Source of the DNA: Eopsaltria australis
Taxonomy: Eukaryota; Chordata; Aves; Passeriformes; Petroicidae
NCBI GenBank assembly: GCA_034509425.1
Contig: JAVTVJ010000220.1
Span: 2,170,001 to 2,234,000 of the forward strand
Direction of reading: 5' to 3'
Length of the DNA stretch: 64,000 nt
Position 1 is the first letter of the stretch, and each line of letters begins with the position of its first letter. A model generated the notes under the pieces. The model saw only the letters and a list, made by a program, of their open reading frames with translations, was not told the origin of the DNA and did no database searches. This document shows positions 13,881 through 26,429 of this stretch, piece by piece. The translations under genes were made by a program, and so were the position numbers.

Positions 13881-14268
13881 GGTCCTTGATGCAGAACCAC
13901 TGGAAATGCTCCCCTTGGTTGCCGGTGGCCACTAATTGCCAGGGCTCTTACAGAAATCCCCAAGCCCAGAGGCCTGTGGGGGGTGGTGGCTCGGCAGGGA
14001 AGTGCTCCCAGCATCAATCCTTCCCTTTTCCTGGCAGTGGGGTTGTACCTGGATGGAGGAGCTGTAGGGACAGGCAGAAACCCAGGGCTGGTTTGGAGTC
14101 TTACTCACAGCAAGATAAACACAGTTCTGCTTACACAGGGGTTTGGATTGATTCAGCACTGGGGTGTGTGGGACCAGGCTTTGGTCATCAGGTGGCTGCA
14201 GGAGAGAACAAGCAGGAGAGGAGAGAGGGTAGGTGAGGAATTAAAAAAGAAAAACAAAGAAAGTAAAC

Positions 14269-14617
14269 AAAAAGAGAAAGAAAAGAAAGGAAGAAAAAAG
14301 AGAGAAGGAAGAGAGAAGAGAGAAGAGAAGAGAAGAGAAGAGAAGAGAAGAGAAGAGAAGAGAAGAGAAGAGAAGAGAAGAGAAGAGAAGAGAGAAACAG
14401 AGAGAGAGGAGAGGAGAGGAGAGGAGAGGAGAGGAGAGGAGAGGAGAGGAGAGGAGAGGAGAGGAGAGGAGAGGAGAGGAGAAAGAAAAGAAAAGAAAAG
14501 AAAAGAAAAGAAAAGAAAAGAAAAGAAAAGAAAAGAAAAGAAAAGAAAAGAAAAGAAAAGATAGAGAAAAAAAAGAAAAAGGAAAGGAAAGGAGAAAGAA
14601 GAAAAGGAGAGAGAGAA
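14269..14617 (+). repeat. 349-bp polypurine tract of three successive pentamer arrays
   Basis: The + strand is purine-only for 349 bp except for single pyrimidines at 14,398 (C) and 14,562 (T). Inside it are three distinct pentanucleotide arrays: AGAAG at 14,321-14,390 (14 copies), GAGGA at 14,406-14,480 (15 copies) and AAAAG at 14,486-14,560 (15 copies), flanked by degenerate purine sequence. Homopurine mirror-like tracts of this size can form triplex (H-DNA) structures and are unstable in replication and assembly, so the copy numbers may be inexact. Translated readings of the tract are artefacts. Confidence 0.95.
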
Positions 14618-16849
14618 CCCCTTTTGAAAGCCCTAAACCTGCCTCTTTATCTCCCTAATCTGTATTTCCCCCCCCCAGAGCCTCTTTCTGTACAGGATGA
14701 AAGCAGATTTCTCCTCTTTATTTTCGTTTTCTGTGTCCTTTACGAAGGCATTTGCTCGAGACTAATTGAATTTTCTGCCCATGAAGAGAAAGACACGACA
14801 CAGAGTGAGTTAAAGTCCGACACCAGGACAGGGCGCAGGAGCCGTGTTAACTGGTGTGGGGGACAGCCCCTCACTTAACAAAAGTGTTTAATTCTGTCCC
14901 CTCTTGTTAAGAAGGGGCGGAAGGAGGGGATATTTATTCTGTTCTTTTCTCAAGGTTTTTCCTTTCGGGTCACAAAGTGCCCCCCACGCTCCTGGCCCCC
15001 CTCCTCTCCCTGCTTTTGTGGCAGCAGCAGCTGGTGGGTTGCAAAGGGGACAGGCTTTGTCTTTTGACACACTTGAACATTTCTGCACAGAGCTGGGGAA
15101 ACCTTTCCCTTCCCACCTCTCGCCTTTACGGGCAAGGAGGAGGGAGCGAGGGGCAAGTGCTGGAGGAGTTATGACCGAGGGGATAAAATGGCACAAAGGG
15201 CTGTGGAGCCACGGTGGACGAGGGCTTGGGGCTGGGCTGAGCGGGGTTGTGGTGAGCAGATGGTGATGGGCTGTGGGGAGGGGGTGTGGGATGGCCCTGA
15301 ATGCCGGGGAGGCTTGTGCCGAGCAACCTGTTGAAGGGAGAGGGGAAGAAAGCAAAGCAAGAGGCGGCAACTCCACAAAGGAGAGTGCAGTGGCTGCCCC
15401 TTCCCAAATCCAACAAAGGAACCTCTTCTGTCCCTTTGTTGCCCTCCCAGAGTTGGGCCCCAGTTAATCTTCTGGCCATGACACGTGGAGGATTCGCTTG
15501 GTTTGTGCTACAAGTCCATAAAACCATCTCCTTTTTCTGCCAGCAGCACCCTTGATTCCTCCACAAAGGTTGTGCAAACCCTTCAGTCCCTCCACGAGGG
15601 ACGTGCCAACCCCTTGGTCTCTCCACACCTCCTCCAGGGATGGGACAATACGGCTGATCCTCAGGACTGGGTGTGATGCAGCCGTGTTTGACAGCAGAAC
15701 TTGAGGAATGTCCTGGTGCAACCCTGCAGCAGTGGCCTGGGACTGGAATGAGACCATGCTCCTGGTAGGCATGAGCAGGAAATTGGGGCTTGACCCCTGA
15801 TCTGACCCTACATCAGTCAGTGTAACCTGCCTGTGTCCACCCTGCACCGTAGGGTTTTGCAGGCTGGGAATGGCCCCAGCACCTTCTCTGTCCTCGGCAA
15901 AGTTGCAAGTAGGAAGATAAAAACAAGTAGGAAACTAAAACCCATCTCCCTGATGAGCTCACAGCTTGATTTGGCGGCTACATCCCTCCACTGTTTTCCC
16001 CATGACCAAGCACCTCATATAAGATGCCCAGACCTGTTCCTGGAGCAGCAACACATTTCTTCTCAGCAGCAAAAACCAAGCCCTCACAGCCTGATTGCTG
16101 TCAGTGGGTGTTCACCAACAGCACTACCCAACAGCCTGCACAGGGAGATGAACACGAGGACACTGGAGCTTCCCAAATTACAACCAGTGGGCTGAATAAA
16201 GCCTGTCCGGCTCTCCCTTATACTGGTGCAAGCTAGCAGCTTCATTGTGTGGACACTGGGGTAAAACCAGTATGAGGTGAGCAACAACAGAGCTGTGAAT
16301 TTTAACCTTTGTGCGGCACCGTACAGACACACAAAGCTTTGGGAAACGCCTGTTTCCGCAGGAGCTTTCAGGAGAGCCCTTATGAATGGAAAATAAATAG
16401 ATACATTCATTATCCAAATTGTCTTATTTTTGTGGTGCCTCTTGAGTAAACCCACTTCTGAGGCTGTCCTAATTGCTTTGCAATAGAGCAGAGATAAATA
16501 TTTATCAAACAGCTGCATCAGGAAACCACAGTTCAGAGAACCAGTATCGGGTGATGTGTCTCGGGAAGGATGAGTCTGAGTGGTTTTAGCTTTGCTGACC
16601 TGTCAGGCTTCCTCCCTTACACGAGACAGAGCTTCACCCAAGCCTGGGCCCACGTGGCACCACACCAGTCCCGTAGCATCACTTGGAACGGGCCACAAAG
16701 AGCCTTTGGAGGACTCCTCTCCATGCTGGAGTGCCCCCATTGCCCCATTGCACTGACCTGGTGTTCCCTGACACCTCTTCTTCCTTTGACTTCATGGCCT
16801 CTCTTGCTTTCTATTAAAAACCCCAGAAACGTGGCCCATATTCCTCTGG

Positions 16850-16960
16850 GAGCCCCAGTGCTAAAAGAGGCCCACATGCAAATATTTAGCTGCACTAATA
16901 TTAGCGCAGAGACATCCGACCAGATGGCAGTGTTTCTAGGTCTTGCTGTGCAGAACTGGC
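16850..16960. promoter_or_regulatory. Motif cluster with perfect octamer
   Basis: A perfect POU octamer ATGCAAAT lies at 16,876-16,883. It is followed within 35 bp by TAATATTAG-type A/T-rich homeodomain cores and then a CpG-containing segment. The cluster sits inside a region open on both strands, which suggests low stop density from composition rather than coding. It is a candidate regulatory element by motif content only. Confidence 0.25.
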
Positions 16961-17449
16961 TCTTCAAAATAAAACAGGCTGTGACAGGGCTCTGTGACCA
17001 CTTGCCAGCCCCTGAAATCCCAGACCACTGTACTGAGGCAGCTGGATACATGGGACAAGGGCTTTCTAGTATCTTGCACGTGTGGGACATCCCCTCAGCC
17101 AGTGGCGTTTCAACTAAAAGTAGAGGAAATGATGCTGAAAACCAAATTCTGAGGTTCAGAGTGCCAGAGGAGAGGGTTGGCTTGCATGGGTCTGGAGCAA
17201 GGGTGTGCAGGTCTCCTCTTGCTCTAGGCACTCCTGATCCCTCAGTAGAGAGGTGGCATTTTGCATTGACCACAATCACCATGTGCCATCCACAGCTGGG
17301 GAGGGCAAAATTTCCTCTGTGACTGTTGCCATCTGCATTGAGCAGCCTCAAGAGCCAAGAAGAGCAGAATTTCCTCTGCTGCACGACTTGTGCCCATCCT
17401 TTAAAAAACCTGCCCTCCCAGGAGCGCTGTCTCAAGCTGGAAATGCCCA

Positions 17450-17830
17450 AAGAGATGATCGCAATGCCGAGCACGAGCCAGCTGAGTGCCGCTCTGAACC
17501 CCAGATGGATGACGTTCCTGTTTAATTGGGAGCGGGTGTTTCTTGACTCATGCAAAGGCCATGCTATTTTTATAATGGTCTGATTCCAGATCACAGCCTC
17601 CCCGTGTTAGGCTCTGCACATACATCTAATGAAAGCCAGGTCCTGCCTAGAAGCCCATACAGTAGGCTCAGAGTTGGGAAGAGCACACCGAAGCCTCTCA
17701 CCCAGGGGCTTTGTGGGGTTGCCCGCCAGGGTCTGTTTTTTCCATCCTCACTCATGTCAGAGAAGTTAAATATTTACTGGAGCTATTAAATATTTATGCT
17801 AAGTTGGTCCTCCCGTGGGGAGGCATCCTA
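17450..17830. promoter_or_regulatory. Candidate conserved non-coding element
   Basis: This repeat-free stretch is dense in recognisable cores. It has a TTAATTG homeodomain site near 17,522, a TGACTCA AP-1 consensus (17,545-17,551) next to ATGCAAA, and two TTAAATATTTA motifs 24 bp apart around 17,765-17,797. The pattern resembles an enhancer. Function and conservation are not demonstrated. Confidence 0.28.
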
Positions 17831-18884
17831 TGGCTGACTCCTGGGGGTCTGCGGCCAATTCACTCACGTGTCTCTGCTAAACCCAGCTCTGCTCCAAAAT
17901 GCAAACACATGAGGACTTCACGGGGCTGCCATGTACTCTAGGGAAGGGAAATCTCTGGTTTTGGCAACAATAATTCTATTAGGTGATGGACTTGGTGGTT
18001 CTTTGGGTGTCTTCCTTGAAGATAAGTCCCTCATGAAAGCCTGGGTTGCTTTTTGCTGTCATTCCAGCCCATGGCTTGCAATAGCACCTCACCCCTGGGA
18101 AGCTGAGTGAGAACATCCAGACCCATCTCCAGCTCCACACATTTTTCCAGCAGGTCCCCACACCTCCAGAGAGCAGCAGAACTTGAGGCAGAGGGGCCCT
18201 ATTTGACAGCATCCAAGGAGACCCATGGTCAACATGGTAAGAGAGGAAACATAGTGACAGTGGCAAAGCACAAAGAAATGGGAGAAGCCCTGTCCCATCC
18301 CTGGAGAACTAGCGCCTGTCCTGGGACAAGCTCCCTGCTCCCATCCAGCCAGAGTGGGTTAATGCTGCTGCAACTCCCTGTTGGAGCAGGGCCAGAGGAA
18401 AAAGGCTCCACCATTTCCCGGTCTGCCTGGAAAACAGGCCAGCTGTTTTCTCCAGCAGCAGAAGGTTGTTTATTCTGGGCCAGATTCAACAGTGCGTTGT
18501 CCCCCCAGCCCCGCTCTCCAGCCTGCGGTGAGGCTGAAGGGCACAACCTGCCCGGGGGGAGCCGGGCACTCTCCCACCTGGTGTGACCCCTCCCCGGGCG
18601 CCACTCTGCCCTTTCTGTCCCCATCCCTTTCCTTTCCTCGTCCGGCTCCAAGCAGGGCTGGGGACGCCCTTTCCTGCCTGGCACCGGGCTGGCCCGACAG
18701 CAGACACGGTGCTGCCAAGCACCACTGCACTGTTTCCCCTCCACAATCCTGGCCAAAGCCCCATCGTTTCCATCCTCCCTGCCGCGCCATCAACCTGAAA
18801 AACGTGCCCAGGAAAGAAAGACAAAAGAAAGGAAAAAGAAAGGAAGAAAGAAACCAGGATTGGGCTTGATTGGTCTTGGGTGTG

Positions 18885-19160
18885 CCAAAGGGAGCGCGAG
18901 CGTGCGCGGGCTTGGCTCCCGTCCTCACCGGCTCTGTTCCCAGCAGAGCGATAAGAGACAGGGCGAGTACAATCGCGAGTGGAGCAGGTCCCAGAGGCTC
19001 GGCCAGCTCTGGGCTGGGATAGCCAAGGGACACTGAGTGCTCCACGGGGACATATTTCCAAAATAAAGTCATTCTGGTGCTCCTCCAGCCCCGCCAGCCA
19101 CCCAACGGCTCGCCGCAAAGCATCGCTGCCGCCCCCACAGCCAAAATAAAGCTGTGAGGA
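18885..19160. promoter_or_regulatory. GC-rich block with two AATAAAG motifs, candidate regulatory element
   Basis: The block combines CpG-containing sequence (about 18,890-18,990) with two separated CCAAAATAAAG stretches near 19,060 and 19,140. The near-identical A/T-rich cores in a GC-rich background may be binding sites rather than poly(A) signals, because no upstream coding region accompanies them. I see no coding potential. The regulatory call is tentative. Confidence 0.22.
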
Positions 19161-21235
19161 GCCCTGACCCAGCAGAGGCGAGGCTGAGCTCTCCCCAGGC
19201 AGCCCCTTCCTCCAGCCACAGCCGTTCTCAGTGCGAACAGCAGCACGTGGGCTTGGCCGGATGCACACACAGCCCCCACAACCTTCCCAGCATGGCCCTC
19301 TGCCCTGCCTCCTCTCCCTCCCGTCCTCTCCATCCCCCATTTCTCCCCCTGAGCATTGCTGCCTTCTTTGCCATCCACACACTCGTGATGGGACACAGAT
19401 GCAGTCTGGTCACCAGCCTGGTTTACCTGCTGCAAACTGAGCCTGGCTTGTCCTGAACACAGGTGGGTGTTTGGAGACCAAAATATGGATGACATTGTGG
19501 AAGGGCAGCTGAGAGGAGCAGTTTGAGGCTGTTCACCAGCTCACAGAGCTGCACTGTGCACCCAGCCTGCTGCAGGAGGGATGCTGTGGGCTTTGGGTGC
19601 TGCAGGACACTTTCAAGCACACAATCCATGAGTGTGAGAGACCCATTGTTCTGGGAGAGGGGCTCCAGAGGAGCTTGATAGTTGAAAATAAAGGCTGGGA
19701 GAGGTTTGAAGTCATCCCAGGAGATGGAATTATGAGACCCACACATAGAGCCTTCAGGGTCCCCCTTGTTCACCTCAGCCTGTCCAACATCCCCCCCTGC
19801 TCAGGCCCCACAACCAAGCACCAAAGACCTTCTCCATTTCTCAGCAGCCCCACAACCAATCCCCTCCATGTCCACACACATGGATGAAGGGCAAACCCTG
19901 TCCACCTGCTCTCCCATGGGACCCCACTCTTTTAACAGCAGCCTGGAGGTTCTGGGTGTGTATCAGATCCTGAGAACATCATCCACCCCACACAACGGTT
20001 CATGTGGTAGTTCTTTCCAGAAGGTGACTGCCCCAGCCCTGAGATCTTTATGGAACAACCTCTGAAATCCAGGGCAGGGTTTGCCCACTTCAGTCTCCAG
20101 CACAACCTGGAAATGTCACAGCATGCACACTTAGGTCACCCTGACCGCTGTCCCAGCCCTTCCTCTTAGTCACCTCTTCCTTACCGTAATAAATTAAAAA
20201 TCAAAAGGGTATTACCACACTGAGGCCATTCTCATTATCATCTCATCAGCATTGAATTAGCACCCCTGACAATGCACTGGAGGCGGCACCAGCAGGGCTG
20301 AGATAAGCAGCAATAACAAAAGGAAATCAATTCTCCATGGGAGTGGGCAGCTCCAATGTCCTGGCAGGGGATGCACGGCCAGGCATTCAGGGCTGTCCTT
20401 CCCCAGGGCCTCCACACCAGGGATGCTCAGCACCTCATAAAGGACCTCAACTGGGATCATCTGGGTGGACCTGGGAGCCAAAGGGATGTAGGAGAGATCC
20501 CAAATTCCATTAGAGCAGGTTGGGACTAAGCAAAGCTACCGATGTCCTTACTGTAAACACTATTCCATGATGGGGAGACAGGGATGCCTGTGGGACACCC
20601 TCTGCCTGAAAACCTCATCTGGAATAGCTGTGGATGCCTCATCATCATGGCCATCCCCAGCTGACGTGAGCAGGGCTTGGCTTGAACCCACCAGCAAAGG
20701 TCTCAGTGCCATTCTGACCCTCCTTGCTGGAAGGGGCTCTGAGGGGGGTCACCCACCTCACTGTTTCCACATCTTCCTGGGAAATGGGCAGGAAAGGAAA
20801 AGCTGCATCAGTGAGAGACCATTTCAGCACAGCTCAGGGTCTGGATGGAGCAGTCCTTGGAGCAGACACTGCCAGGAGGGCTCGGGCCCTCCCTGCTCCC
20901 TGGAGTGAGGTGCATGGAGAGGTGGGACACACCCCCTTGGGAGAGGTTCCTGTTTTGAGGGAAGAAGAAAAGGACACGGACGTGGCAGTCGGGGATGTAC
21001 TGTTGGCCCTGCTAATAGAAACCCTCTGTATAAACAGGGAGAGGATCCAACAGAGATCAGAGATGGTTTTTCTTTCAAGAAAATTAAACATTTAAAACAT
21101 TTGAGAACACACGCCCTCACCCCCCGGACAGTAATTAACTTCTTCCTGTGCAGAGCATGGAACACTTTCCAAAAACAGAGCTAGATGGATTATTTTTCAA
21201 AGGAAATGTTGTTGAAAGGATCTTCTGTTATGTCC

Positions 21236-21400
21236 TAAAGTGGGAAAACAGTCCCAGTGGCTAAGGAAGGGCTTGCTCCATGCATGTGCCACACTGGGGC
21301 TGCCTAAGGAGGTGGTGCCACTCCAGATGATGCTGATTCAAGGACCACGTGGTGGTTGAGCAGCAGTCTTGATGTTTGATGGAAACAAGTCCTTGTTTGG
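21236..21400 (+). mobile_element. Possible old CR1 LINE fragment
   Basis: The segment from about 21,290 onward resembles the CR1 3' region, where 'gctgcctaaggaggtggtg' is followed by a variant of the usual fall into '...caaggaccacgtgg' and a 'ttgatg' stretch. Similarity is judged from memory of CR1 consensus wording, and the copy would be strongly diverged and truncated on both sides. It could equally be unique sequence. Confidence 0.25.
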
Positions 21401-23710
21401 TCATTACAGGACTCTAAAAATCAATGAAAAGTAAACCAGTCACCAAGAGCAGAAAAAGAATCCCAAACTCAACCTGTGAGGGACGCATTCCATTTCCCCA
21501 ATGTGACAGGGCAGGGGGATCTTGCAATGTGAGAGAGGAGATAAAATCAGATGCAGATGCAAATATACTCAGTGTTCAAGGGGATTTACATCCCACGTCC
21601 CCAGATGAGCCCATCTTCCTGTGTGTGAACTTGGGAAGAGCTCAGGCCTCGTTCTCAGACCAGTAGCATGAAAAGAGGCAGCTGGTATGTGTGCTAAACA
21701 AGCACAGTGTGAATGACATCCCGGCAATAAAAGGACTCCATGCTAGCCAAGGTGTTTGGTGGGAACAAAATAACTTCCCAGACTGATCCCACCACTCTCC
21801 CTGAGCCTCCAGAGAGGTGGGAGCAGCACAGGGAGGCAGGGCTGGGTAGAAATGGGTAGGAGCTGGTTTTGAGAGACAATCGTGCTTTGTAGCAAAGTTT
21901 GAGGTTTGGATGTTTGTTTTCAGTGCAGCATTGGGAGGAAAATAAAACCCAACATTTTTTGCGACACAGACTTGTGGGGAAACAGCCTTTCTCTGGTTGA
22001 AAAGGTCAGGTTTGCTTTCCATATCTCTCTCACATCAAAAATGTCCTGCAATCCCTGGAGCTCAGGAGAAAATTTCCTCTTGCAAAGTTAAGTGAGGGCA
22101 GGCCTGCGGGGAGAGCTCATTCCTTTTTCTAGTCCAGACCGAGCCAGTTGGAAGGAATGAGTGTGGGTTTGAGCACCCAAATGCCCTTTGAGGTCTGCAG
22201 TAAAGTCACCACACAGCAGGGCTGCTGAGTGGGACCCGCCTGCCTGGCAGCTCAGGGCATCCCACCCAGGGCTGTTGACTCAGGGCCCTGCCCTGGAGCA
22301 GGGGACAGCAGGAGCTGTCATCACCCAGGGCTGTGTGTGGCCTGTGCCAAAGCAGCCCTTGTGCCTCTCCCTGGGGACAACATCCACAGAAGTGTCACAT
22401 GGCCTGACAGGGCTGGGGGACTGTGCCACACTTGGCATGGGAAATTATATGCTTGGGGTGAGAAGTCTTTTGGCTCTGTTCCTGTAATTTTTCTTCATCC
22501 CTTTTATAATCCTAAAATCATCCCAAAGTTTCCTAATTCCCTTCGGGCATCTCTCCACTCTGACTTCATTCTACAGTCTTCTCTTGGCTGAGATTTAGCT
22601 TTTAGCATCTTCACTCCAGTAAGGATCCCTCTGCGTCAGCATTGCGAGGAGTTTTGGCACCGCTGACCAGAATCTCCCTCCTAATGAGACATCCAGTGCT
22701 GAGCCTGGGAGGATGGCGAATGCAGACAAAGAAAATATAATTCAAAGCGACAAGACAAAGGGATCTGTTGGATGGGGACCAGTGCATCTGGAGAAACATC
22801 TTTGTTTTAAAGGGAGAAGAGAGCCGAAGCAAGAAAAAGAAAGAAAGGAAAAAGGCATCCTGAGAGGGATTGTTCCTGGTGTGCAGGTGTGTGTGTGCAG
22901 GGAAGGCAGGAGAGCCCTGTGCATTAAAAGCATTCATTGCAGGCTGGCCACCTTTGGCTGTGCACTCCACACTCCCTCCCGGGGTGTTGTGTTCCCGTGC
23001 CCACAGGCAGTGAGCTCTGTCCTTTTCTCTTTTCCCCACCATCTGCCATTGCAAATTCCCCCGAGCATCTCCCGCCCTGGAGTAGGGTTTCAACACCGTG
23101 TAGAAAACAAGAGGGAGAGAAACCCAAACCCAACCTGTGACAGCATGAGGAGGGACAGGACCCAGCTGTGCCTGATGCCCATCTCAGTGTCCTCTGGCCT
23201 CTGCCATCGGGTGCTTTGGGGGCCACTGGATGCTGGGGGCTGCCTGTCCCAGGCCGGGGCAGGGGGAGGATGGGGAATGCAGGGCTGTGCACACAGTGGG
23301 ATCCTCTTTCCTTGTATGGCTGGGGCTGCTGGCAGCACAGTCCCCCCCTAACCCCATTGTTTCAAATTACAAAGCTGCCCGATCCCTCTGAGCCACCTCA
23401 GATCCAAGGAAAGAGCCGGCAGCTGCTTTGAAATCCAGACTGGAGTGTCTCCAGCAGACAGTGCTCAAACAACAGCTGAGCTCCCTCCTCGTGGGGCACA
23501 GCACCCCAGCCCTGGATACCAGGGAGGGCACTCAGGGCAGGCACTCTTCTCTAACCCTTGTCATAGGGTAAGGGAAAAGGACATTCAGACCTGGAGCAAG
23601 GCTCCCACAACCCACAAAGCAACCAACACCCTCCTGTATCATATGTGGCCATTGGCACATCTCCTTTAAGGGCCTGGAGAAGTCCCTGGGTGCTGGTAAA
23701 GTAATGCACA

Positions 23711-23729
23711 GGGATGCATTTTGCATCCC
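23711..23729. other. Perfect 8-bp stem, 3-nt loop inverted repeat
   Basis: GGGATGCA (23,711-23,718) pairs perfectly with TGCATCCC (23,722-23,729) around a TTT centre. The core reads ATGCATTTTGCAT, two abutting POU-like half-octamers. It may be a dimeric protein-binding site. It is too short to be an RNA gene. Confidence 0.5.
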
Positions 23730-24139
23730 CAAGCAACCTGGTGCATTTTCTGTGGCACATGCCAGACCTCTCTTTCAGCATGTGTCCAACTCATTGTGTC
23801 CTGAGAAAACAATCATGAGCAAAGGTCTAGAATTTATGCCAAGCTTATTGCCCTAAATATGGTTTAAACCCATCAGTGCCTGCAGCACACTCTCCTGGGT
23901 TTTGGGCCACTCACCCCTGAACTTGAGACACTCAGTGCTGGTGGGAGCTGGGAGGATAGAGGGGGGACACTGGGGCTGGCTGTCCCACAGGCTGATCCAA
24001 TTCTTCATGCATCGTTAACTCCTGCTTGGATGGTCGGGAAGGAGAGCACAAGGCCATCGCTGGGACAAACTTGGTCATGCTCAGCCACATTCCTGCCTTC
24101 AAAAGGGTCCAGGGTGCCTGGGCCTCTGTGGACAAGGGC

Positions 24140-24330
24140 CCTGGGAGATCACATTACTCGGGGCTTTTGTAGCCTTAACAGCTGTGACGGGGTAGCAAAA
24201 ACTGTTAGTGTGCAGGGCTGTGTGTGTGAGAGGGCCAGGACCATCCTCCCCAGCTCAGCCTGGCATTAATCCCCCAAACAGATTAATGACGCTTAGTGCT
24301 TTGAAGAGGAGAAAAGGAGATGGGAGACTA
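24140..24330. promoter_or_regulatory. Candidate element with paired TAATCC/GATTAA sites
   Basis: A TAATCC at 24,267-24,272 and an oppositely oriented GATTAA at 24,281-24,286 lie about one helical turn apart. This is the arrangement of bicoid-class (OTX/CRX/PITX) homeodomain sites. An ACTAATTGG core follows near 24,329. The sequence is otherwise non-repetitive. It is a regulatory candidate by motifs only. Confidence 0.25.
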
Positions 24331-26429
24331 ATTGGGGAGATCAACAGGACGAAAGCCAGCACATACTCCCCCCCCAAAACCCCAAACGCTGTTTGGAAAA
24401 TCAGCTTCTCCCTCGGGGAGTTCAGCCTGCCCTGGGAACCACAGCAGGACAGAACTGGGTGGGTGAAACCTCCTTTGGGGTGTCCCACTGGCCAGGAATG
24501 GGTGGCAGGGAACAGTGGTCGTGGCTCGGAGCACACCTGGAGCCATGGATCTGTGCCTCCTGCTCCTCAGGGAATGCTGAGCTCCCACTGCACTCTTGGC
24601 CCGTGCCAGGAGCCAAATTCAGCCCTGGGCCGTGCAGCCCTAAGCCCTGGCACGCTCGTGCCTGGTCGCTGCGAGCAGCCTGAGCAAACGCACGCTGCTT
24701 GCGGAGCAGCGCCAGGAATGCTGGCCCTGAGCCCAAGCACTCCAGGCTCCCATCCCTTCCAACTGCCAGCCTGCTCCCCACGGCCCCGAGGGAAGGGAAA
24801 AGGCCTTGTGGGGGCTGTTGGGCAAAGAGGAGAGGATTTGTAAGTACAAACCAGTGAACCCACTGTGGGAGTGCATTGGCTGCCCCGTGGGAGGTACCTG
24901 CAGCAACACCTTCACCCCTAAAAGCTGTTATATATCCTTCCAGCTGCTCCAGCCTCTTCACTGGAGTGGTTCCTCCCTCTCCATCAGCATCTCACCAAGC
25001 TGTCACTGTCCTGCAGCTCCTGGTGCCCAGCCAGGCTCTGACAGGGATGTGAGCCGATGGTTTCCCAGGGTCTCGGGCTGAGATTAGAGAGTGTGCTGTG
25101 CTCTGGCTGTCAGCAGGGTGCTCTGCCTCAGGGCTGCCACAGATCCTTACTTCCCTAATCAGAAACATGCAGTCACCACTAATTTACCTGCTCTCCCCTT
25201 GACACCTGCATGAGAGAGCACCTTTCCCTCAGCCCTGCCTTGGTCAACCACCACCCTGCAAACACTAGGTGGGAAAAGGGCCTCTCCCCCTCTCCAAGGA
25301 TCCAGCCAAGGGAGTTTTTATTTGCATTCATCATCCTGGGCATGATTAATGCTGCAAGGACTGTAGGTATTTCCTCTGTGCTTCCCAATAGCCCTTTGCA
25401 AAGGGCTGGCATCAGGAGAGCAGGCTGAGAGACCCCCTGAGCTAAAAAGCACATGTCTCTGCATCATGTACTCTGGGGCCAGCTTCCCAAGCTGGGACAG
25501 CAGCAGACCTGAGTCTCTGGGTCATGGACATTGATGAAACATCCTTCTCCTGAGCTGCCTCATCCCCCCATCCCGCCTGCCTTGCAGCATCCGGACCTTC
25601 CCAGCCCATTCCTTCTTCCCAAAGAGGCACGAAAGCTCCCAGGACCAATTTACCCCATGTGGGCAGCAGGGAAAGCATTTAAGGCTTGGAGGTGTATCAG
25701 GGCCACTGCAAGCAGGAAAGACAAATAAACAGGCACAGGATCTCTCAGCAAACCAGCAGCCCTGGGAAGAGATGCCACAAGCCCCCAGTGCTGGGTGGGT
25801 TTGTCAGGCTCTGAGCATCATTTTCTCACAGCTGACGCAGGTACAGCTGCAGCTTCCATGTTGGATTCATAAATCCATCCAAAACCTGCACCTCAGCTGT
25901 CACACTTCCTAATTCATTTTTCTCCAAACTTGTCCTACCCCCCAGTCAGTGGGTGACAGGTTTTGCCACTCCCTCGGCCAAGAAATGCTTCCCAGGCAGT
26001 TTGGGCCAGGGCTGCCTTTCCTGATCTGCTCTCCCCACTCATCTGATTGCTTCCCACTTCTCACCAAGAGGCTCACAACCATCTGCAGAGATGTTCTGGA
26101 TGTGAAGGGGCATTTACAACCCAACTGACTTCTGCAAAACTCCCCTCTTTCCACCATCTGTACCAAATTTCTGGTAGGAACCTTGTCCCTTCATCCCACA
26201 GTGCCTCAGTTCCCCATCCCTGCTCCGGGAATGCTTTACCCAGGGGAACGGGAAGAACCTTTGTGGACTTTCCCTTCCTCCCCTGATGCTCTGGTGTTTC
26301 ATTTTTACCTGACTCCCCCCTGTCTGCCCTGTTTGGATATAACTGTGTCCATCTCTTCCCCACTGAGCTGATGAAAGACCCCCCTGCTCCCCCATCACCC
26401 TCTGATGCTCCATGACAGCGAGCCCCTGT

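Larger units (their letters stand above)
8329..14268. other. Non-coding intergenic DNA
   Basis: No coding exon, tRNA or transposon is recognisable. The A/T-richer interval around 10.0-11.2 kb contrasts with GC-richer flanks and includes the candidate regulatory block listed separately. An imperfect inverted pair lies at 11,621-11,627 (CTGGAAT) and 11,640-11,646 (ATTCCAG), which resembles paired TEAD-type GGAAT sites. The rest shows nothing specific. Confidence 0.55.

Noticed and set aside
13983..14564. 193-codon Lys/Glu/Arg-rich ORF
   Set aside because: Most of it is the purine pentamer tract translated as charged residues. Not a real protein.
19060..19150. AATAAA motifs as gene ends
   Set aside because: No coding exon lies upstream on either strand within a plausible distance.
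18470..19495. 341-codon minus-strand ORF (with an overlapping 298-codon frame)
   Set aside because: GC-rich composition, two long overlapping frames in the same DNA, no recognisable domain, and no splice or promoter context. Read as a chance ORF.
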